Positions 44,482 to 55,541 of a DNA stretch of 64,000 nt are shown one piece after another. Each line of letters opens with the position of its first letter. Position 1 is the stretch's first letter. A program made the position numbers and the translations under genes. Under the pieces are notes generated by a model. That model saw nothing but the letters and a program-made list of their open reading frames with translations, made no database searches and was not told the DNA's origin. This DNA is from an uncultured Sphingomonas sp. GTDB lineage: Bacteria; Pseudomonadota; Alphaproteobacteria; Sphingomonadales; Sphingomonadaceae. The stretch lies in NCBI RefSeq assembly GCF_913777625.1, contig NZ_CAJYTI010000008.1, positions 124,001-188,000 of the forward strand. The letters run 5' to 3'.

Positions 44482-44503
44482 CCCCTCCTCCAAGGAGGAG
44501 GGG
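44482..44503. terminator. Perfect inverted repeat after eda
   Basis: CCCCTCCTCC and GGAGGAGGGG pair perfectly around AA. On the minus strand the stem is followed by TTT, 15 nt beyond the eda stop, so it may end the Entner-Doudoroff transcript; the T-run is short. Confidence 0.5.
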
Positions 44504-44517
44504 CGCAAGGAGCAGGA

Positions 44518-45135
44518 TCAGCGCGGCAGCGCGGCGGCCTCGCGGGCCTTGGCTTCGACCTCTTCCAGCGAGCCGCTGGCGATCCAGCTGCCGCCGACGC
44601 AGAGTACCGGATCGAACGCCAGCCATTCGGGCGCGCTCGCCAGGCTGATGCCGCCGGTGGGGCAGAACTTCGCCTGGTAGAAGGGGGCGGCGAGCGCCTT
44701 CAGGGCCTTGAGCCCGCCCGAGGTCTCGGCCGGGAAGAACTTGAAGTGGCTGAGGCCGAGATCGAGGCCGCGCATGATGTCACCGGCATTGGCGGTGCCC
44801 GGCAGGTACGGCACGCCGCTCTTCACGATCGCATCGCCGAGGCGCTCGGTGAGGCCGGGGGAGACGATGAACTCGGCATCCTCCTTCATCACCTGCTCGA
44901 ACTGCTGGGTGTTGACCACCGTGCCCGCGCCGACGATCGCGCCGGGGACCTGCTTCATCTCGCGGATCGCATCGAGCGCGGCCGGCGTGCGCATGGTCAC
45001 TTCGAGCACGCGCAGGCCGCCCTTCACCAGCGCCTCGGCAAGCGGACGCGCCTTGGCGGCGTCGTCGATCACCAGCACCGGGATGACGGGTGCGGTGCGC
45101 ATGATGGCTTCGATCGAAGGACGGGGTTCGCTCAC
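44518..45135 (-). CDS. eda: KDPG aldolase (2-dehydro-3-deoxyphosphogluconate aldolase)
   Basis: Splits KDPG to pyruvate and glyceraldehyde-3-phosphate, the last step of the Entner-Doudoroff path. Its 205 residues have VIPVLVIDDAAKARPLAEAL, the catalytic glutamate in RVLEVTMRTPAAL, the Schiff-base lysine in HFKFFPAETSGG, and FCPTGGISLASA for phosphate binding. ATG 45135 overlaps the glk stop (ATGA). Last gene of the operon. Confidence 0.95.
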   Translation of the reverse strand: MSEPRPSIEAIMRTAPVIPVLVIDDAAKARPLAEALVKGGLRVLEVTMRTPAALDAIREMKQVPGAIVGAGTVVNTQQFEQVMKEDAEFIVSPGLTERLGDAIVKSGVPYLPGTANAGDIMRGLDLGLSHFKFFPAETSGGLKALKALAAPFYQAKFCPTGGISLASAPEWLAFDPVLCVGGSWIASGSLEEVEAKAREAAALPR

Positions 45136-46100
45136 TGTGCATGCTCCTGGGCGAAGGCGGCGGCTGCGCCGTAGAGGCCCGGCTGGGGATGGGTGATCAG
45201 CTTGACGGGGATCGTCGCCATCAGGGAGCGGAAGCGCCCCTTGGCGACGAATCGCTCGCCGAACCCCGATTGCAGCAGATGGTCCTTGAGGCGCAAGCCC
45301 AGACCGCCGGCGATCACCACCGCGGTCGGGCCATGGGCAAGCGCAAGATCGCCCGCCACCGCGCCGAGGCTCAGGCAGAAGCGGTCGAGTGCCGCGACTG
45401 CTAGGCTGTCCTTGCCCTCCAGTGCCAGCGTCCAGATCGCCTTGTCGTCGAGCCGCGCGACCGGCACGCCTTCCAGGTCCGCCAGCGTCTCGTAGATCGA
45501 GACGATCGCGGGGCCGGCGACCATGCGCTCCTTCGAGACGCGCTGATAGGTGCGGCGCAGGCGCTTGACCATCGCGTCCTCGATCGCGTCGAGCGGCGCG
45601 AAGTCGCTATGGCCGCCTTCGGTCGCGATGATGTCGTAGCCGCCGCGATGGCGGAACACCTGCGCGACGCCCAGGCCGGTGCCCGGGCCGCAGACGGTGA
45701 TCGAGCCCTTGTCGGGCAGCGGCATCTCGGGGCCGCAAAGGTGGAGGAAGGAGTCGTCCTCGAGCTGGGCGACGGCATGGCCGATCGCTTCGAAATCGTT
45801 GACGATCGTCCAGGTATCGGCACCAAGCCGCTCCGGGATCAGCGGCGGGCGGATGATCCAGGGATTGTTGGTGAGCTTGATCAGGTCGTTGTTGATCGGC
45901 GAGGCGACTGCGATCGCCGCTGCCTTGGGGGTCGGGCGGCCGAGCTGCTCGCCGAACGCGCGCCAGGCGAGCTGAAGGCTCGGGTGTTCGGCGACCTTCT
46001 GGGTGATCGGCTCGCTCATCGAGACGACGCGGCCTTCGGCCACCTCTGCGACGGCGAAGCGCGCGTGGGTGCCACCAATGTCGACGGCGACGACTTCCAT
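45132..46100 (-). CDS. glk: Glucokinase
   Basis: Phosphorylates glucose with ATP. Its 322 residues have the phosphate loop VDIGGTHARFAVAEV at the N-terminus, NNPWIIRP (sugar contact), INDF-like VNDFEAIGHA with the catalytic aspartate, and VCGPGTGLGVAQVFR. This is the E. coli/Zymomonas bacterial glucokinase type. It lies between edd and eda, as in several sphingomonads, separated from edd by 125 nt. Confidence 0.95.
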   Translation of the reverse strand: MEVVAVDIGGTHARFAVAEVAEGRVVSMSEPITQKVAEHPSLQLAWRAFGEQLGRPTPKAAAIAVASPINNDLIKLTNNPWIIRPPLIPERLGADTWTIVNDFEAIGHAVAQLEDDSFLHLCGPEMPLPDKGSITVCGPGTGLGVAQVFRHRGGYDIIATEGGHSDFAPLDAIEDAMVKRLRRTYQRVSKERMVAGPAIVSIYETLADLEGVPVARLDDKAIWTLALEGKDSLAVAALDRFCLSLGAVAGDLALAHGPTAVVIAGGLGLRLKDHLLQSGFGERFVAKGRFRSLMATIPVKLITHPQPGLYGAAAAFAQEHAQ

Positions 46101-46225
46101 CCGAATTCGATCCTCTCTCTACCGCCCCTGTCAACGTTGCCAGTGGGCGGGGCTCTTCTTCCCGTCCGCCGCGCGGATGTAAAGTCCGCGGGGCGTCGGC
46201 GATAGGATTTACATGCGTTACAAGC

Positions 46226-48049
<1,824 letters not shown>

Positions 48050-48757
48050 TTACAGGCTCCAGTGGATGTCGACGGGCAGTTCGGTCTCGGCAAGGACGCG
48101 GCCGATCGGCAGGGTCGAGCCGGCGCCTTCGGAAATTGCGCGCTCGAGCACGTCCTTCTTCTCCTGGCCGGTGATCGCGATCATCAGCGCGCGCGCCGAG
48201 ACGATCGCGGCGAGCGAGAGCGACACGCGGGCAACCGGGGCCTCGGGCGGCAGCGGATCGGGCAGCACGCCCAGCGCACGGCGCTCCTTGGGGCCGGTCA
48301 GCGCTTCCTGCAGGTCGGGACCCGGGAAGATCGAGGCGGTGTGGCCATCGGCGCCCATGCCGAGCAGGCAAAGGTCGAGCGGCCAGTGGAAGTCCTGGAG
48401 GCGCGCATCGGCGGCGCGACCTGCGGCCTTGTAGTCGTCGGCCTTCTCGCTGACCACCGGGATGACGCGGGCGCCGAGCGGCAGGAACACCTTGGCGAGG
48501 CCGGTGACGTTCGACATCGGATCGCCCATCGGCACGATGCGATCGTCGGTGGGGAGGATCGTCACGCGCTTCCAGTCGAGCTTGGCCTTGCTCAGCTTGG
48601 CGTAGATCGGGCCGGGGGTGCGGCCGCCGGCAAGTGCGATGACCGCGGCGCCGCGCGCGTCGATCGCGCTTTCGATGATGAACTGGACGTCGCCGGCGAG
48701 CGCGTCGCCCATCTCGGCGCTGTCGTCATAGTCCCACCATTCGATTTCGGTCGTCAT
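48050..48757 (-). CDS. pgl: 6-phosphogluconolactonase
   Basis: Hydrolyses 6-phosphogluconolactone. Its 235 residues have IALAGGRTPGPIYAKL, ILPTDDRIVP and LLGMGADGHTASIFPG, the standard NagB/Pgl family motifs. It begins 258 nt after zwf; the space between holds a palindromic repeat. It abuts edd with no gap. Confidence 0.95.
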   Translation of the reverse strand: MTTEIEWWDYDDSAEMGDALAGDVQFIIESAIDARGAAVIALAGGRTPGPIYAKLSKAKLDWKRVTILPTDDRIVPMGDPMSNVTGLAKVFLPLGARVIPVVSEKADDYKAAGRAADARLQDFHWPLDLCLLGMGADGHTASIFPGPDLQEALTGPKERRALGVLPDPLPPEAPVARVSLSLAAIVSARALMIAITGQEKKDVLERAISEGAGSTLPIGRVLAETELPVDIHWSL

Positions 48758-48867
48758 GTCAGCTCCTTGGATTTTGGTGGGACCGGGTCAACGGCTCGGT
48801 CGCCGTGCGGGTCCGATATAGGGTAGGTTGGGCGATTTGGCACGAACGCGCGGGAGGTCCCTCTAGC

Positions 48868-48965
48868 TGTCATCCCCGCGAAGGCGGGGATCCATTCGCC
48901 TGTGCGCTCTGGGGAAAGAACCGACGCCGCCAGGGCAATGGATCCCCGCCTTCGCGGGGATGACA
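48868..48965. repeat. Dispersed palindromic repeat, copy 1 (zwf-pgl intergenic)
   Basis: TGTCATCCCCGCGAAGGCGG begins the left arm (48868-48896); the right arm (48937-48965) is its exact 29-base reverse complement, with a 40-nt spacer. Each arm itself holds a short CCCCGC/GCGGGG hairpin. A second copy with a partly decayed left arm lies at 60315-60408. This is the form of REP-doublet (REPIN-like) elements. Confidence 0.85.
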
Positions 48966-49015
48966 ACTGCCTGGGAGGCGGTTCGGACTTTTCCATCACG
49001 CCGCCTTGGCCCCGC

Positions 49016-50476
49016 TCATTCGTGCCAGTGCACCCCGTCGCGCTCGGTGAGCGCGATCGAGAGCGAGGGTCCCCAGCTGCCGGAGGCATAGGGCTTGGGC
49101 TTGAGGTCGTTCGCCTCCCAGCCGGCGCGGATCGCGTCGATCCATTCCCACTGCGCTTCCACCTCGTCGCGGCGGACGAACAGCGTGGGGTCACCCTCGA
49201 TCAGATCGAGCAGCAGGCGCTCATAGGCGATGCGGCGGGTGGTGCCGGCGAATTCGGTGTCGAGGCTGAGGTTGAGCGGCACTTCGCGCAGGCGATAGCC
49301 TTCGCGGTCGAGGCCCGGCTGCTTGGCCATCACCAGCAGCTGGACATATTCCTCGGGCTGGAGGCGGATGACCAGCGCGTTGGGCTGGAGCATGCCGCCG
49401 CGCTCGGCGAAGATCGAGTGCGGCACCGGCTTGAACTGGATGACGATTTCCGAGCGGCGCTCGGCCAGGCGCTTGCCGGTGCGCAGGTAGAAGGGCACGC
49501 CCTGCCAGCGCCAGTTGTCGACATGCGCCTTGATCGCGACGAACGTCTCGGTGCGCGAGTCCTTGCCGAGATCGGTGGCATAGTCGCGGACGATCTGGCC
49601 CTTCACCGCGCCGCCGCCATATTGGCCGATCACGGTCATGTTCGGCGCCTCGGCGAGCGGAATCTTGCGCAGCGAGCGCAGCACCTTGACCTTCTCGTCG
49701 CGCACCGCGGTGCCGTCGAGGCGGGCAGGGGGCTCCATCGCGATCAGCGCGACGAGCTGGAGCATGTGGTTCTGCACCATGTCGCGCAGCGCGCCGGTGT
49801 CTTCGTAGAATCCGGCGCGACCTTCGAGACCCACCGTCTCGGAAACGGTGATCTGCACGCTGTCGATGCCGCGGGCGTTCCACACCGGCTCGAACAGCGA
49901 GTTGCCGAAGCGCAGCGCCAGGATGTTCTGGACGGTTTCCTTGCCGAGATAATGGTCGATCCGGAAGGTACGCTCCTCGGGGAAGGCCTCCGCGACGATG
50001 TCGTTGATCTCGCGGCTGGAGGCGAGGTCGCGGCCGAGCGGCTTCTCCAGGCTGATGCGGACATTCTCGCCGGTGAGACCGGCCGATTCGAGGCCCTTGA
50101 TGGTCGGGCCGAACAGCCAGGGCGCGGTCGACAGGAAGATGGCGAGTCCGCCCGAGATGTCGCCGATCTTCTCCTTCAGCGCGGCGTAGCCCTCGACCTG
50201 CGAGGCATCGAGCGTCTGGTAGAAGAGGCGCTGGAGGAAGCCCTGGACAGCGCTGTCGTCCTTGCGGTCGGCGGGCAGGAACTGGTCGAGCGCCTTGGCG
50301 GCGAAGGCGCGGAAGGCGTCGTCGTCATGGTCCGACCGCGCGGTGCCGGTGATGGTGAGGCCGGGGGGGAGCAGGCCGTCGGCATGCAGCGCATAGAGCG
50401 ACGGCAGCAGCATCCGCTGCGCGAGATCGCCGGTGGCACCGAACAGAAGCAATTTGCCGACGGGCTGCTGCATCAT
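49016..50476 (-). CDS. zwf: Glucose-6-phosphate 1-dehydrogenase
   Basis: Oxidises glucose-6-phosphate with NADP (or NAD). Its 486 residues contain the nucleotide loop LLLFGATGDLAQRMLLP, the active-site RIDHYLGKETVQN and ISLEKPLGRD. Residue sets LRTGKRLAERRSEIVIQFK are also typical. First gene of the Entner-Doudoroff operon. The start is the first of two Met codons (MMQQ). Confidence 0.96.
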   Translation of the reverse strand: MMQQPVGKLLLFGATGDLAQRMLLPSLYALHADGLLPPGLTITGTARSDHDDDAFRAFAAKALDQFLPADRKDDSAVQGFLQRLFYQTLDASQVEGYAALKEKIGDISGGLAIFLSTAPWLFGPTIKGLESAGLTGENVRISLEKPLGRDLASSREINDIVAEAFPEERTFRIDHYLGKETVQNILALRFGNSLFEPVWNARGIDSVQITVSETVGLEGRAGFYEDTGALRDMVQNHMLQLVALIAMEPPARLDGTAVRDEKVKVLRSLRKIPLAEAPNMTVIGQYGGGAVKGQIVRDYATDLGKDSRTETFVAIKAHVDNWRWQGVPFYLRTGKRLAERRSEIVIQFKPVPHSIFAERGGMLQPNALVIRLQPEEYVQLLVMAKQPGLDREGYRLREVPLNLSLDTEFAGTTRRIAYERLLLDLIEGDPTLFVRRDEVEAQWEWIDAIRAGWEANDLKPKPYASGSWGPSLSIALTERDGVHWHE

Positions 50477-50577
50477 TTCCCTCTCGATTGGTTCGGCCCG
50501 CGAGACACCAATGCGGCCAAAAGATCAAGCCGGAGGGGGTGAATAGGTATGCGCACGCGGGAAATTTTGATGCATTA

Positions 50578-50603
50578 TTCCCCTCCCGCGGCGCGGGAGG
50601 GGA
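50578..50603 (-). terminator. GC-rich inverted repeat after argC
   Basis: TTCCCCTCCCGC and GCGGGAGGGGAA arms form a strong stem 8 nt beyond the argC stop (50611). No long T-run follows, so confidence is moderate. Confidence 0.55.
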
Positions 50604-50610
50604 AGAAAGG

Positions 50611-51549
50611 TCAGAGCACCAGGCCTGCGGTTGGGTCCAGCCCGGCCATGATGTTGAGGTTCTGCACCGCGGCGCCGGCGGCGCCCTTGCCGAGATTGTC
50701 GAGCGTGGCGATCAGCCGCGCCTGGCGGGTCTCGTCATTGCCGAAGACGCGGACCGACAGGCGGTCGGTCCCGGCATTTTCCTCGAGGGTGACGGTCGGC
50801 ACGTCGGCCGGCAGCACCTGCACGACGGGCGAGTCGCGATAGGCGTCGCGCAGCACATTCTCGAGCGATTCGACCGACGGCTTGCGGGTAAAGGCATAGA
50901 GCGGCAGCGGCACTTCCACGACCATGCCGCGATAGGTGCGGGCGACCGAGGGCATGAAGATCGGCGGATTCACGATCCGCGCATGCTTCTGCATCTCGGG
51001 CACATGCTTGTGCGCGAGCGACAGGCCATAGGGGCGAAAGGCGGTTTCGGTACGGTCCGGGCCGTCGCCCTCGAACTCGGCGATCATCGCGCGGCCGCCG
51101 CCCGAATACCCCGACACGGCGTTCACGCTCAGCGGGAAGTCGTGCGGAATCAGCCCGGCGCGGATCAGCGGACGGACGAGCGCGAGGAATCCGGTGGGAT
51201 AGCAGCCGGGATTGCTCACCCGTGACGCTTCGGCAATCGCCGAGGCCTGGCCGGGTTCGAGCTCGGCAAAGCCATAGGTCCACTCGGCCGCCGTGCGATA
51301 GGCGGTCGAGGCGTCGATCACGCGCGTGGTGTCGTTGCGGATCATCGCCACCGCCTCGCGCGCCGCATCGTCGGGCAGGCAGAGGATGACGAAATCGGCC
51401 GCGTTCAGCGCTTCCTCGCGCTTCTTCGGATCCTTGCGATCCTGGTCGCCGAGGACCATCACCTCGATCTCCGAACGGCCGGCGAGCCGCTCGCGAATCT
51501 CGAGGCCGGTGGTGCCGGCGGCGCCGTCGATGAACACCCGCGCGATCAT
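50611..51549 (-). CDS. argC: N-acetyl-gamma-glutamyl-phosphate reductase
   Basis: NADPH-dependent step of arginine synthesis. Its 312 residues match the short (type 2) ArgC subgroup: VFIDGAAGTTGLEIRERL at the N-terminus, the catalytic Cys in VSNPGCYPTGFLAL, and HKHVPEMQKHA with the catalytic His. Its ATG overlaps the stop of the SH3-like gene by 4 nt. Confidence 0.95.
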   Translation of the reverse strand: MIARVFIDGAAGTTGLEIRERLAGRSEIEVMVLGDQDRKDPKKREEALNAADFVILCLPDDAAREAVAMIRNDTTRVIDASTAYRTAAEWTYGFAELEPGQASAIAEASRVSNPGCYPTGFLALVRPLIRAGLIPHDFPLSVNAVSGYSGGGRAMIAEFEGDGPDRTETAFRPYGLSLAHKHVPEMQKHARIVNPPIFMPSVARTYRGMVVEVPLPLYAFTRKPSVESLENVLRDAYRDSPVVQVLPADVPTVTLEENAGTDRLSVRVFGNDETRQARLIATLDNLGKGAAGAAVQNLNIMAGLDPTAGLVL

Positions 51550-51926
51550 TCGGTCTCCCCCAAGGCCGATGCGTCGACATAGCCCACCAGGCCAGGCCCT
51601 GGTGCGACACCCCAGGCGTTGGTGCCGGCGAACTCGAGCGCCTCGAACACATCGCCCTTGCGCAGGATGGCGAGCGCGGGTTCGTCGCCGCGCGCGGTCA
51701 TCCGCAGCGGCGTCTCGAAATGGATCAGGCGGGGCATCGGCGCTGCATAATGCGGCGCGAACACACGGCCTGCGAGGCGGATGTCCGCCAGATCGGGGCG
51801 GACGGCTTCCACCCGGGGATCGATGGCGACCGAACGGCCGCCGAGCGCCAGACGCTTACGCGTCGGCGTCTGCTGGGACTGGCTCGCTGAGGTGGTTGCC
51901 AGCGAGGAAATGCCCGAACTCTGCAA
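51546..51926 (-). CDS. SH3-like domain protein, start uncertain
   Basis: A small protein, at most 126 residues. RLALGGRSVAIDPRVEAVRP then DIRLAGRVFAPHYAAP leads to a C-terminal SH3-like fold with ILRKGDVFEALEFAGTNAWG and GLVGYVDASAL. Sphingomonad homologues I recall begin near the LALGGRSVA segment. No ATG lies there: TTG 51926 (inside marR, with AGGGG upstream) and GTG 51812 are the realistic starts. It sits between marR and argC with overlaps on both sides; ligand and role are unknown. Confidence 0.6.
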   Translation of the reverse strand: MQSSGISSLATTSASQSQQTPTRKRLALGGRSVAIDPRVEAVRPDLADIRLAGRVFAPHYAAPMPRLIHFETPLRMTARGDEPALAILRKGDVFEALEFAGTNAWGVAPGPGLVGYVDASALGETE

Positions 51927-52209
51927 GAAACTCTGCCCCTTCCGCGGTGCGCGCTACGAAAATGTTGCGCTTGTCGGTGTCGTCGCGCTGGCGGCGCAGA
52001 TAGCCGAGCGTGCCCAGACGATTCAAGGCACGCGTGACCACCGGCTTCGAGACGTTCAGCGCCCGCGCCAGACCGCGCACCGTATGGGGGCCAGGATCGA
52101 GATACACAAGCATCAGCAACGCCATCTGGCGGTTGGTGAGGTCTGGTTCGCCCGATCGAACGTAATCGATCAGGGTATTCTTCCACCCGGAGAGGGTCTG
52201 TTCGGACAT
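51856..52209 (-). CDS. MarR-family transcriptional regulator
   Basis: Winged-helix protein of about 117 residues. The DNA-binding part is MALLMLVYLDPGPHTVRGLA, then LNVSKPVVTRALNRLGTLGY and the wing DDTDKRNIFVARTAEGAEF. ATG 52209 (MSEQTLSGW) suits the family; upstream starts extend to 52284 without support. It heads the transcript with the SH3-like gene and argC, and is divergent from secG. Its effector is unknown. Confidence 0.85.
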   Translation of the reverse strand: MSEQTLSGWKNTLIDYVRSGEPDLTNRQMALLMLVYLDPGPHTVRGLARALNVSKPVVTRALNRLGTLGYLRRQRDDTDKRNIFVARTAEGAEFLAEFGHFLAGNHLSEPVPADADA

Positions 52210-52470
52210 AGCGTTCACAGCATCACTCGTTCGTTTCAGGCCCGGCACGGCATCGAACCGGAGAAACAAACGCGTATTTTGCAACTAGGTTTCAGTGCGC
52301 GGGCGAAATGTTGTGCGAAATTCGGGTGAAAATGCAGGCACGCCATGGAGTTGCGGCCTGGCGCTCGGGATCTGCGGGGGCAGGCCGGCCGATGCGGGCG
52401 CGGAACAGGCGGTTGATTGCCGGGGGTTGCTCGCCTATGTCGCGCCCTTCGCTAACGGGCACCGGATTTC

Positions 52471-52827
52471 ATGTTCACCTTCCTCCTCGTCGTACAGTTC
52501 ATCATCGCCGCCCTGCTGGTGGGGGTGATTCTCGTTCAGAAGTCGGAGGGTGGCGGTCTCACCTCGGGCGGCAGCCCGGCCGGGCTCATGTCGGCGCGCG
52601 GCGCGGCGGACTTCCTGACCCGTCTGACCTCGATCCTCGCCACGGCGTTCATCCTGATGAGCATCGTGCTCGCCTTCCTGGCGGCGACCCGGCACTCGAC
52701 CAAGATCGACGCCGGCCTGCAGAAGGCGCCCGCCGCCGTCGCCCCGGTGACGATCCCGAGCGCCCCGGCGCCGACCGGCAACGACACGGCACCCACCGGC
52801 AACAGCGCGGTTCCGTTCAGCCAGTAA
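52471..52827 (+). CDS. secG: Preprotein translocase subunit SecG
   Basis: Small subunit of the SecYEG channel, 118 residues, with two TM helices (about 2-22 and 51-72) and the conserved VILVQKSEGGGLTSGGS loop between them. The C-terminal Ala/Pro/Thr-rich tail is common in alphaproteobacteria. The start has no obvious Shine-Dalgarno site. pyrG follows 107 nt later. Confidence 0.94.
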   Translation: MFTFLLVVQFIIAALLVGVILVQKSEGGGLTSGGSPAGLMSARGAADFLTRLTSILATAFILMSIVLAFLAATRHSTKIDAGLQKAPAAVAPVTIPSAPAPTGNDTAPTGNSAVPFSQ

Positions 52828-52934
52828 GCATCCGTAGTTCGCCGTGCTTGCGGCGAATTAACCGTAAAATTTGCGCAGCCGGCGGATTCTTACGCTTGCC
52901 GGTCTGCGCCCTTTGACGTTAGGCGTTTTCTCCC

Positions 52935-54566
52935 ATGGCGCGGTACATCTTCATCACCGGCGGCGTGGTCTCCTCGCTCGGCAAGGGTCTCATGGCAGCG
53001 AGCCTCGCGGCGCTGCTCCAGGCCCGTGGCTATCGAGTCCGCATCCGCAAGTTCGATCCCTATCTCAACGTCGATCCCGGCACGATGTCGCCGCACCAGC
53101 ATGGTGAGGTGTACGTCACCGACGACGGCGCCGAGACCGATCTCGACCTCGGCCATTACGAGCGCTTCACCGGCGTGACCGCGCGCCAGGCCGACAACGT
53201 CACCTCGGGCCGGATCTACAAGACGATCATCGAGCGCGAGCGCCGCGGCGACTATCTGGGCGCGACCGTGCAGGTCGTCCCGCACGTCACCGACGCGATC
53301 AAGGCCTTCGCCCAGGCGGAGACCGAGGATCTCGACTTCGTGCTGTGCGAGATCGGCGGCACGGTGGGTGACATCGAATCGCTGCCGTTCATCGAGGCAA
53401 TTCGCCAGCTCCGCAACGATCTCGGCCGCGGCCAGACGGTCAGCATTCACGTGACGCTGGTGCCGTACATCGCGGCGGCGGGCGAGCTGAAGACCAAGCC
53501 GACCCAGCACAGCGTGCGTGAGCTCGCCGCGCTCGGCGTGCAGCCCGACGTGCTGGTGTGCCGCGCCGAACGCCCGCTGCCTGCCGGCGAGCGCGCCAAG
53601 ATCGCCCAGTTCTGCAACGTGCCGGCCTCGGCGGTCATCCCCGCGCTCGACGCCAAGAGCATCTATGCGGTGCCGCTCCAGTATCACGGCGAAGGCCTCG
53701 ACGTCGAAGTGCTCAAGGCGTTCGGCATCGAGCCGGGCGCGTCGCCCGACCTCAGCCGCTGGAGCGGCATCGTCGAGCGGCTGGAGAATCCCGAGGGGGA
53801 AGTCACCATCGGCGTGGTCGGCAAATATATGGGCGTGCCGGACGCCTATAAGTCGCTGACCGAGGCGTTGGTCCATGGCGGCATCGCCAACCAGGTGAAG
53901 GTCAACATCCAGTGGCTCGATGCCGAGCTGTTCGAGCAGGACCAGGCCGAGGTTGCCGCGATGCTCGAGCCGATGCACGGCATCCTCGTCCCCGGCGGCT
54001 TCGGTGAGCGCGGCAGCGAGGGCAAGATCGCCGGCGTGCGCTTCGCCCGCGAGCGGAACGTGCCGTTCTTCGGCATCTGCCTCGGCATGCAGATGGCCTG
54101 CATCGAGGGCGTCCGCGCCCAGGGCGTCGCCAACGCCTCGACCACCGAATTCGGCCCGACGGAAGAGCCGGTGGTCGGCATGATCACCGAATGGATGACC
54201 GCGGACGGCCTGCAGAAGCGCGAGGCCGGCGGCGATCTCGGCGGCACGATGCGGCTGGGCGCCTATACCGCGAAGCTCGGCGGCAACAGCGTCGTCGGTT
54301 CGATCTACGGCGGCGAGACGATCAGCGAGCGCCATCGCCACCGCTATGAGGTGAACACCGCCTACAAGCCGGTGCTGGAGGCGGGCGGGCTGGTCTTCTC
54401 CGGCATGTCGCCCGACGGCACGCTGCCCGAGATCGTCGAGCGGCCGGACCATCCCTGGTTCGTCGGCGTGCAGTTCCACCCGGAGCTCAAGTCCAAGCCG
54501 TTCGATCCGCACCCGCTGTTCGCGAGCTTCATCGCCGCGGCCGTGAAGCATTCGCGGCTCGTCTGA
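52935..54566 (+). CDS. pyrG: CTP synthase
   Basis: Aminates UTP to CTP using glutamine. Its 543 residues begin with the synthetase domain ([34 protein letters not shown]) and end with the glutamine amidotransferase domain (nucleophile in [14 protein letters not shown], His/Glu in [16 protein letters not shown]). Normal length. The ATG at 52935 is the conserved start. Confidence 0.97.
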   Translation: MARYIFITGGVVSSLGKGLMAASLAALLQARGYRVRIRKFDPYLNVDPGTMSPHQHGEVYVTDDGAETDLDLGHYERFTGVTARQADNVTSGRIYKTIIERERRGDYLGATVQVVPHVTDAIKAFAQAETEDLDFVLCEIGGTVGDIESLPFIEAIRQLRNDLGRGQTVSIHVTLVPYIAAAGELKTKPTQHSVRELAALGVQPDVLVCRAERPLPAGERAKIAQFCNVPASAVIPALDAKSIYAVPLQYHGEGLDVEVLKAFGIEPGASPDLSRWSGIVERLENPEGEVTIGVVGKYMGVPDAYKSLTEALVHGGIANQVKVNIQWLDAELFEQDQAEVAAMLEPMHGILVPGGFGERGSEGKIAGVRFARERNVPFFGICLGMQMACIEGVRAQGVANASTTEFGPTEEPVVGMITEWMTADGLQKREAGGDLGGTMRLGAYTAKLGGNSVVGSIYGGETISERHRHRYEVNTAYKPVLEAGGLVFSGMSPDGTLPEIVERPDHPWFVGVQFHPELKSKPFDPHPLFASFIAAAVKHSRLV

Positions 54567-54570
54567 GCGC

Positions 54571-55230
54571 GTGCTGCGGCGTGCCGTTGTCGCCGGGCTG
54601 GCGCTGCTGGCGGTTGCCGCAGCGCCGGCGCCGCAGCAGGGGCGGGCGGTGCCCGGCCAGGTGCGCGTACGGCTGGTGACGAGCATGGGCGCGATCATTG
54701 TCGCGCTCGATGCGCGGCGGGCGCCCAAAACGGTCGCCAACTTCCTCGCCTATGTCGATGACGGGCGGCTGGAAGGCACGACCTTCTACCGCACCGCACG
54801 GCGCAAGACCGAGCCGAGCAAGGGCTTTATCCAGGGCGGCGTCGGCACCGATGCGCGCCGGATGCTCGATCCCTTGCCGCTGGAGCCGACCAGCAAGACG
54901 GGGCTCAAGCACCTGAGCGGCACCATCTCGATGGCGCACGGGCCGAACCCCAATTCGGCGAGCGGCAATTTCTCGATCATGGTCGGCGACAATCCGGGGC
55001 TCGACGCGCGCGGGGCGAACTTGGGCTTCGCGGCCTTCGGGCAGGTGATCGGCGGCATGGACGTGGTCCAGCGCATCCTGGCACTTCCCAGCGGCGGCGG
55101 GCGCGACGTGATGAAGGGGCAGATGATCCTCAAGCCGGTGACGATCGTGCGCGCCGAACGGCTGGACGGGGTGGCGAAGCCGACGGGGCGGGTGAAGCCG
55201 TGGCAGCTGGGGTTGAAGCCGACGAATTGA
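54571..55230 (+). CDS. Secreted cyclophilin-type peptidylprolyl isomerase
   Basis: Periplasmic proline isomerase of 219 residues. A short signal peptide (VVAGLALLAVAAAPA) is followed by the cyclophilin domain: LDARRAPKTVANFLAYVDDG, SGTISMAHGPNPNSASGNF and AFGQVIGGMDVVQ. The start is GTG 54571, 4 nt after the pyrG stop, so it may be cotranscribed. The C-terminal RPTGRVKPWQLG tail is outside the domain. Confidence 0.9.
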   Translation: MLRRAVVAGLALLAVAAAPAPQQGRAVPGQVRVRLVTSMGAIIVALDARRAPKTVANFLAYVDDGRLEGTTFYRTARRKTEPSKGFIQGGVGTDARRMLDPLPLEPTSKTGLKHLSGTISMAHGPNPNSASGNFSIMVGDNPGLDARGANLGFAAFGQVIGGMDVVQRILALPSGGGRDVMKGQMILKPVTIVRAERLDGVAKPTGRVKPWQLGLKPTN

Positions 55231-55541
55231 GCTTTAGTGGCGTGCCGTCGCTCCAGCCCTGTCCCCCGACAAGCGTTCGTCACGATCTCGTGGAATTGAT
55301 GGTCCTGGGGGATCTGGAGATCGGAACGGAGGGGATCTTCATCGCTTCCGGCGGTTTCGCGATCCGTTCGTGCACGAGGGTGATCCTGTGAACGCGCGGC
55401 TGGTGAAACCGCAAATGCCACATGCCACGCCGGCCGCACCGCCGCATAGTCGCCCTCGGTTGTCCGATGGGTGCATGCTCAAGGCGCGCCGGCAGTCTGG
55501 CGGCGTTGTTGGCAGCGTAAATGCTATGATAGCACCCGGAT
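55231..55541. other. Intergenic region before the AraC gene
   Basis: About 310 bases, somewhat less GC-rich than the surroundings, with no frame I would call. A perfect 13-bp palindrome, TGCTATGATAGCA at 55522-55534, lies 7 nt upstream of the next start. Confidence 0.5.
55522..55534. promoter_or_regulatory. Perfect odd palindrome upstream of the AraC-family gene
   Basis: TGCTAT-G-ATAGCA sits just before the ATG at 55542 and overlaps a TATGAT that could be a -10. A candidate operator; AraC proteins more often bind direct repeats, so the binder may be another protein. Confidence 0.4.
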
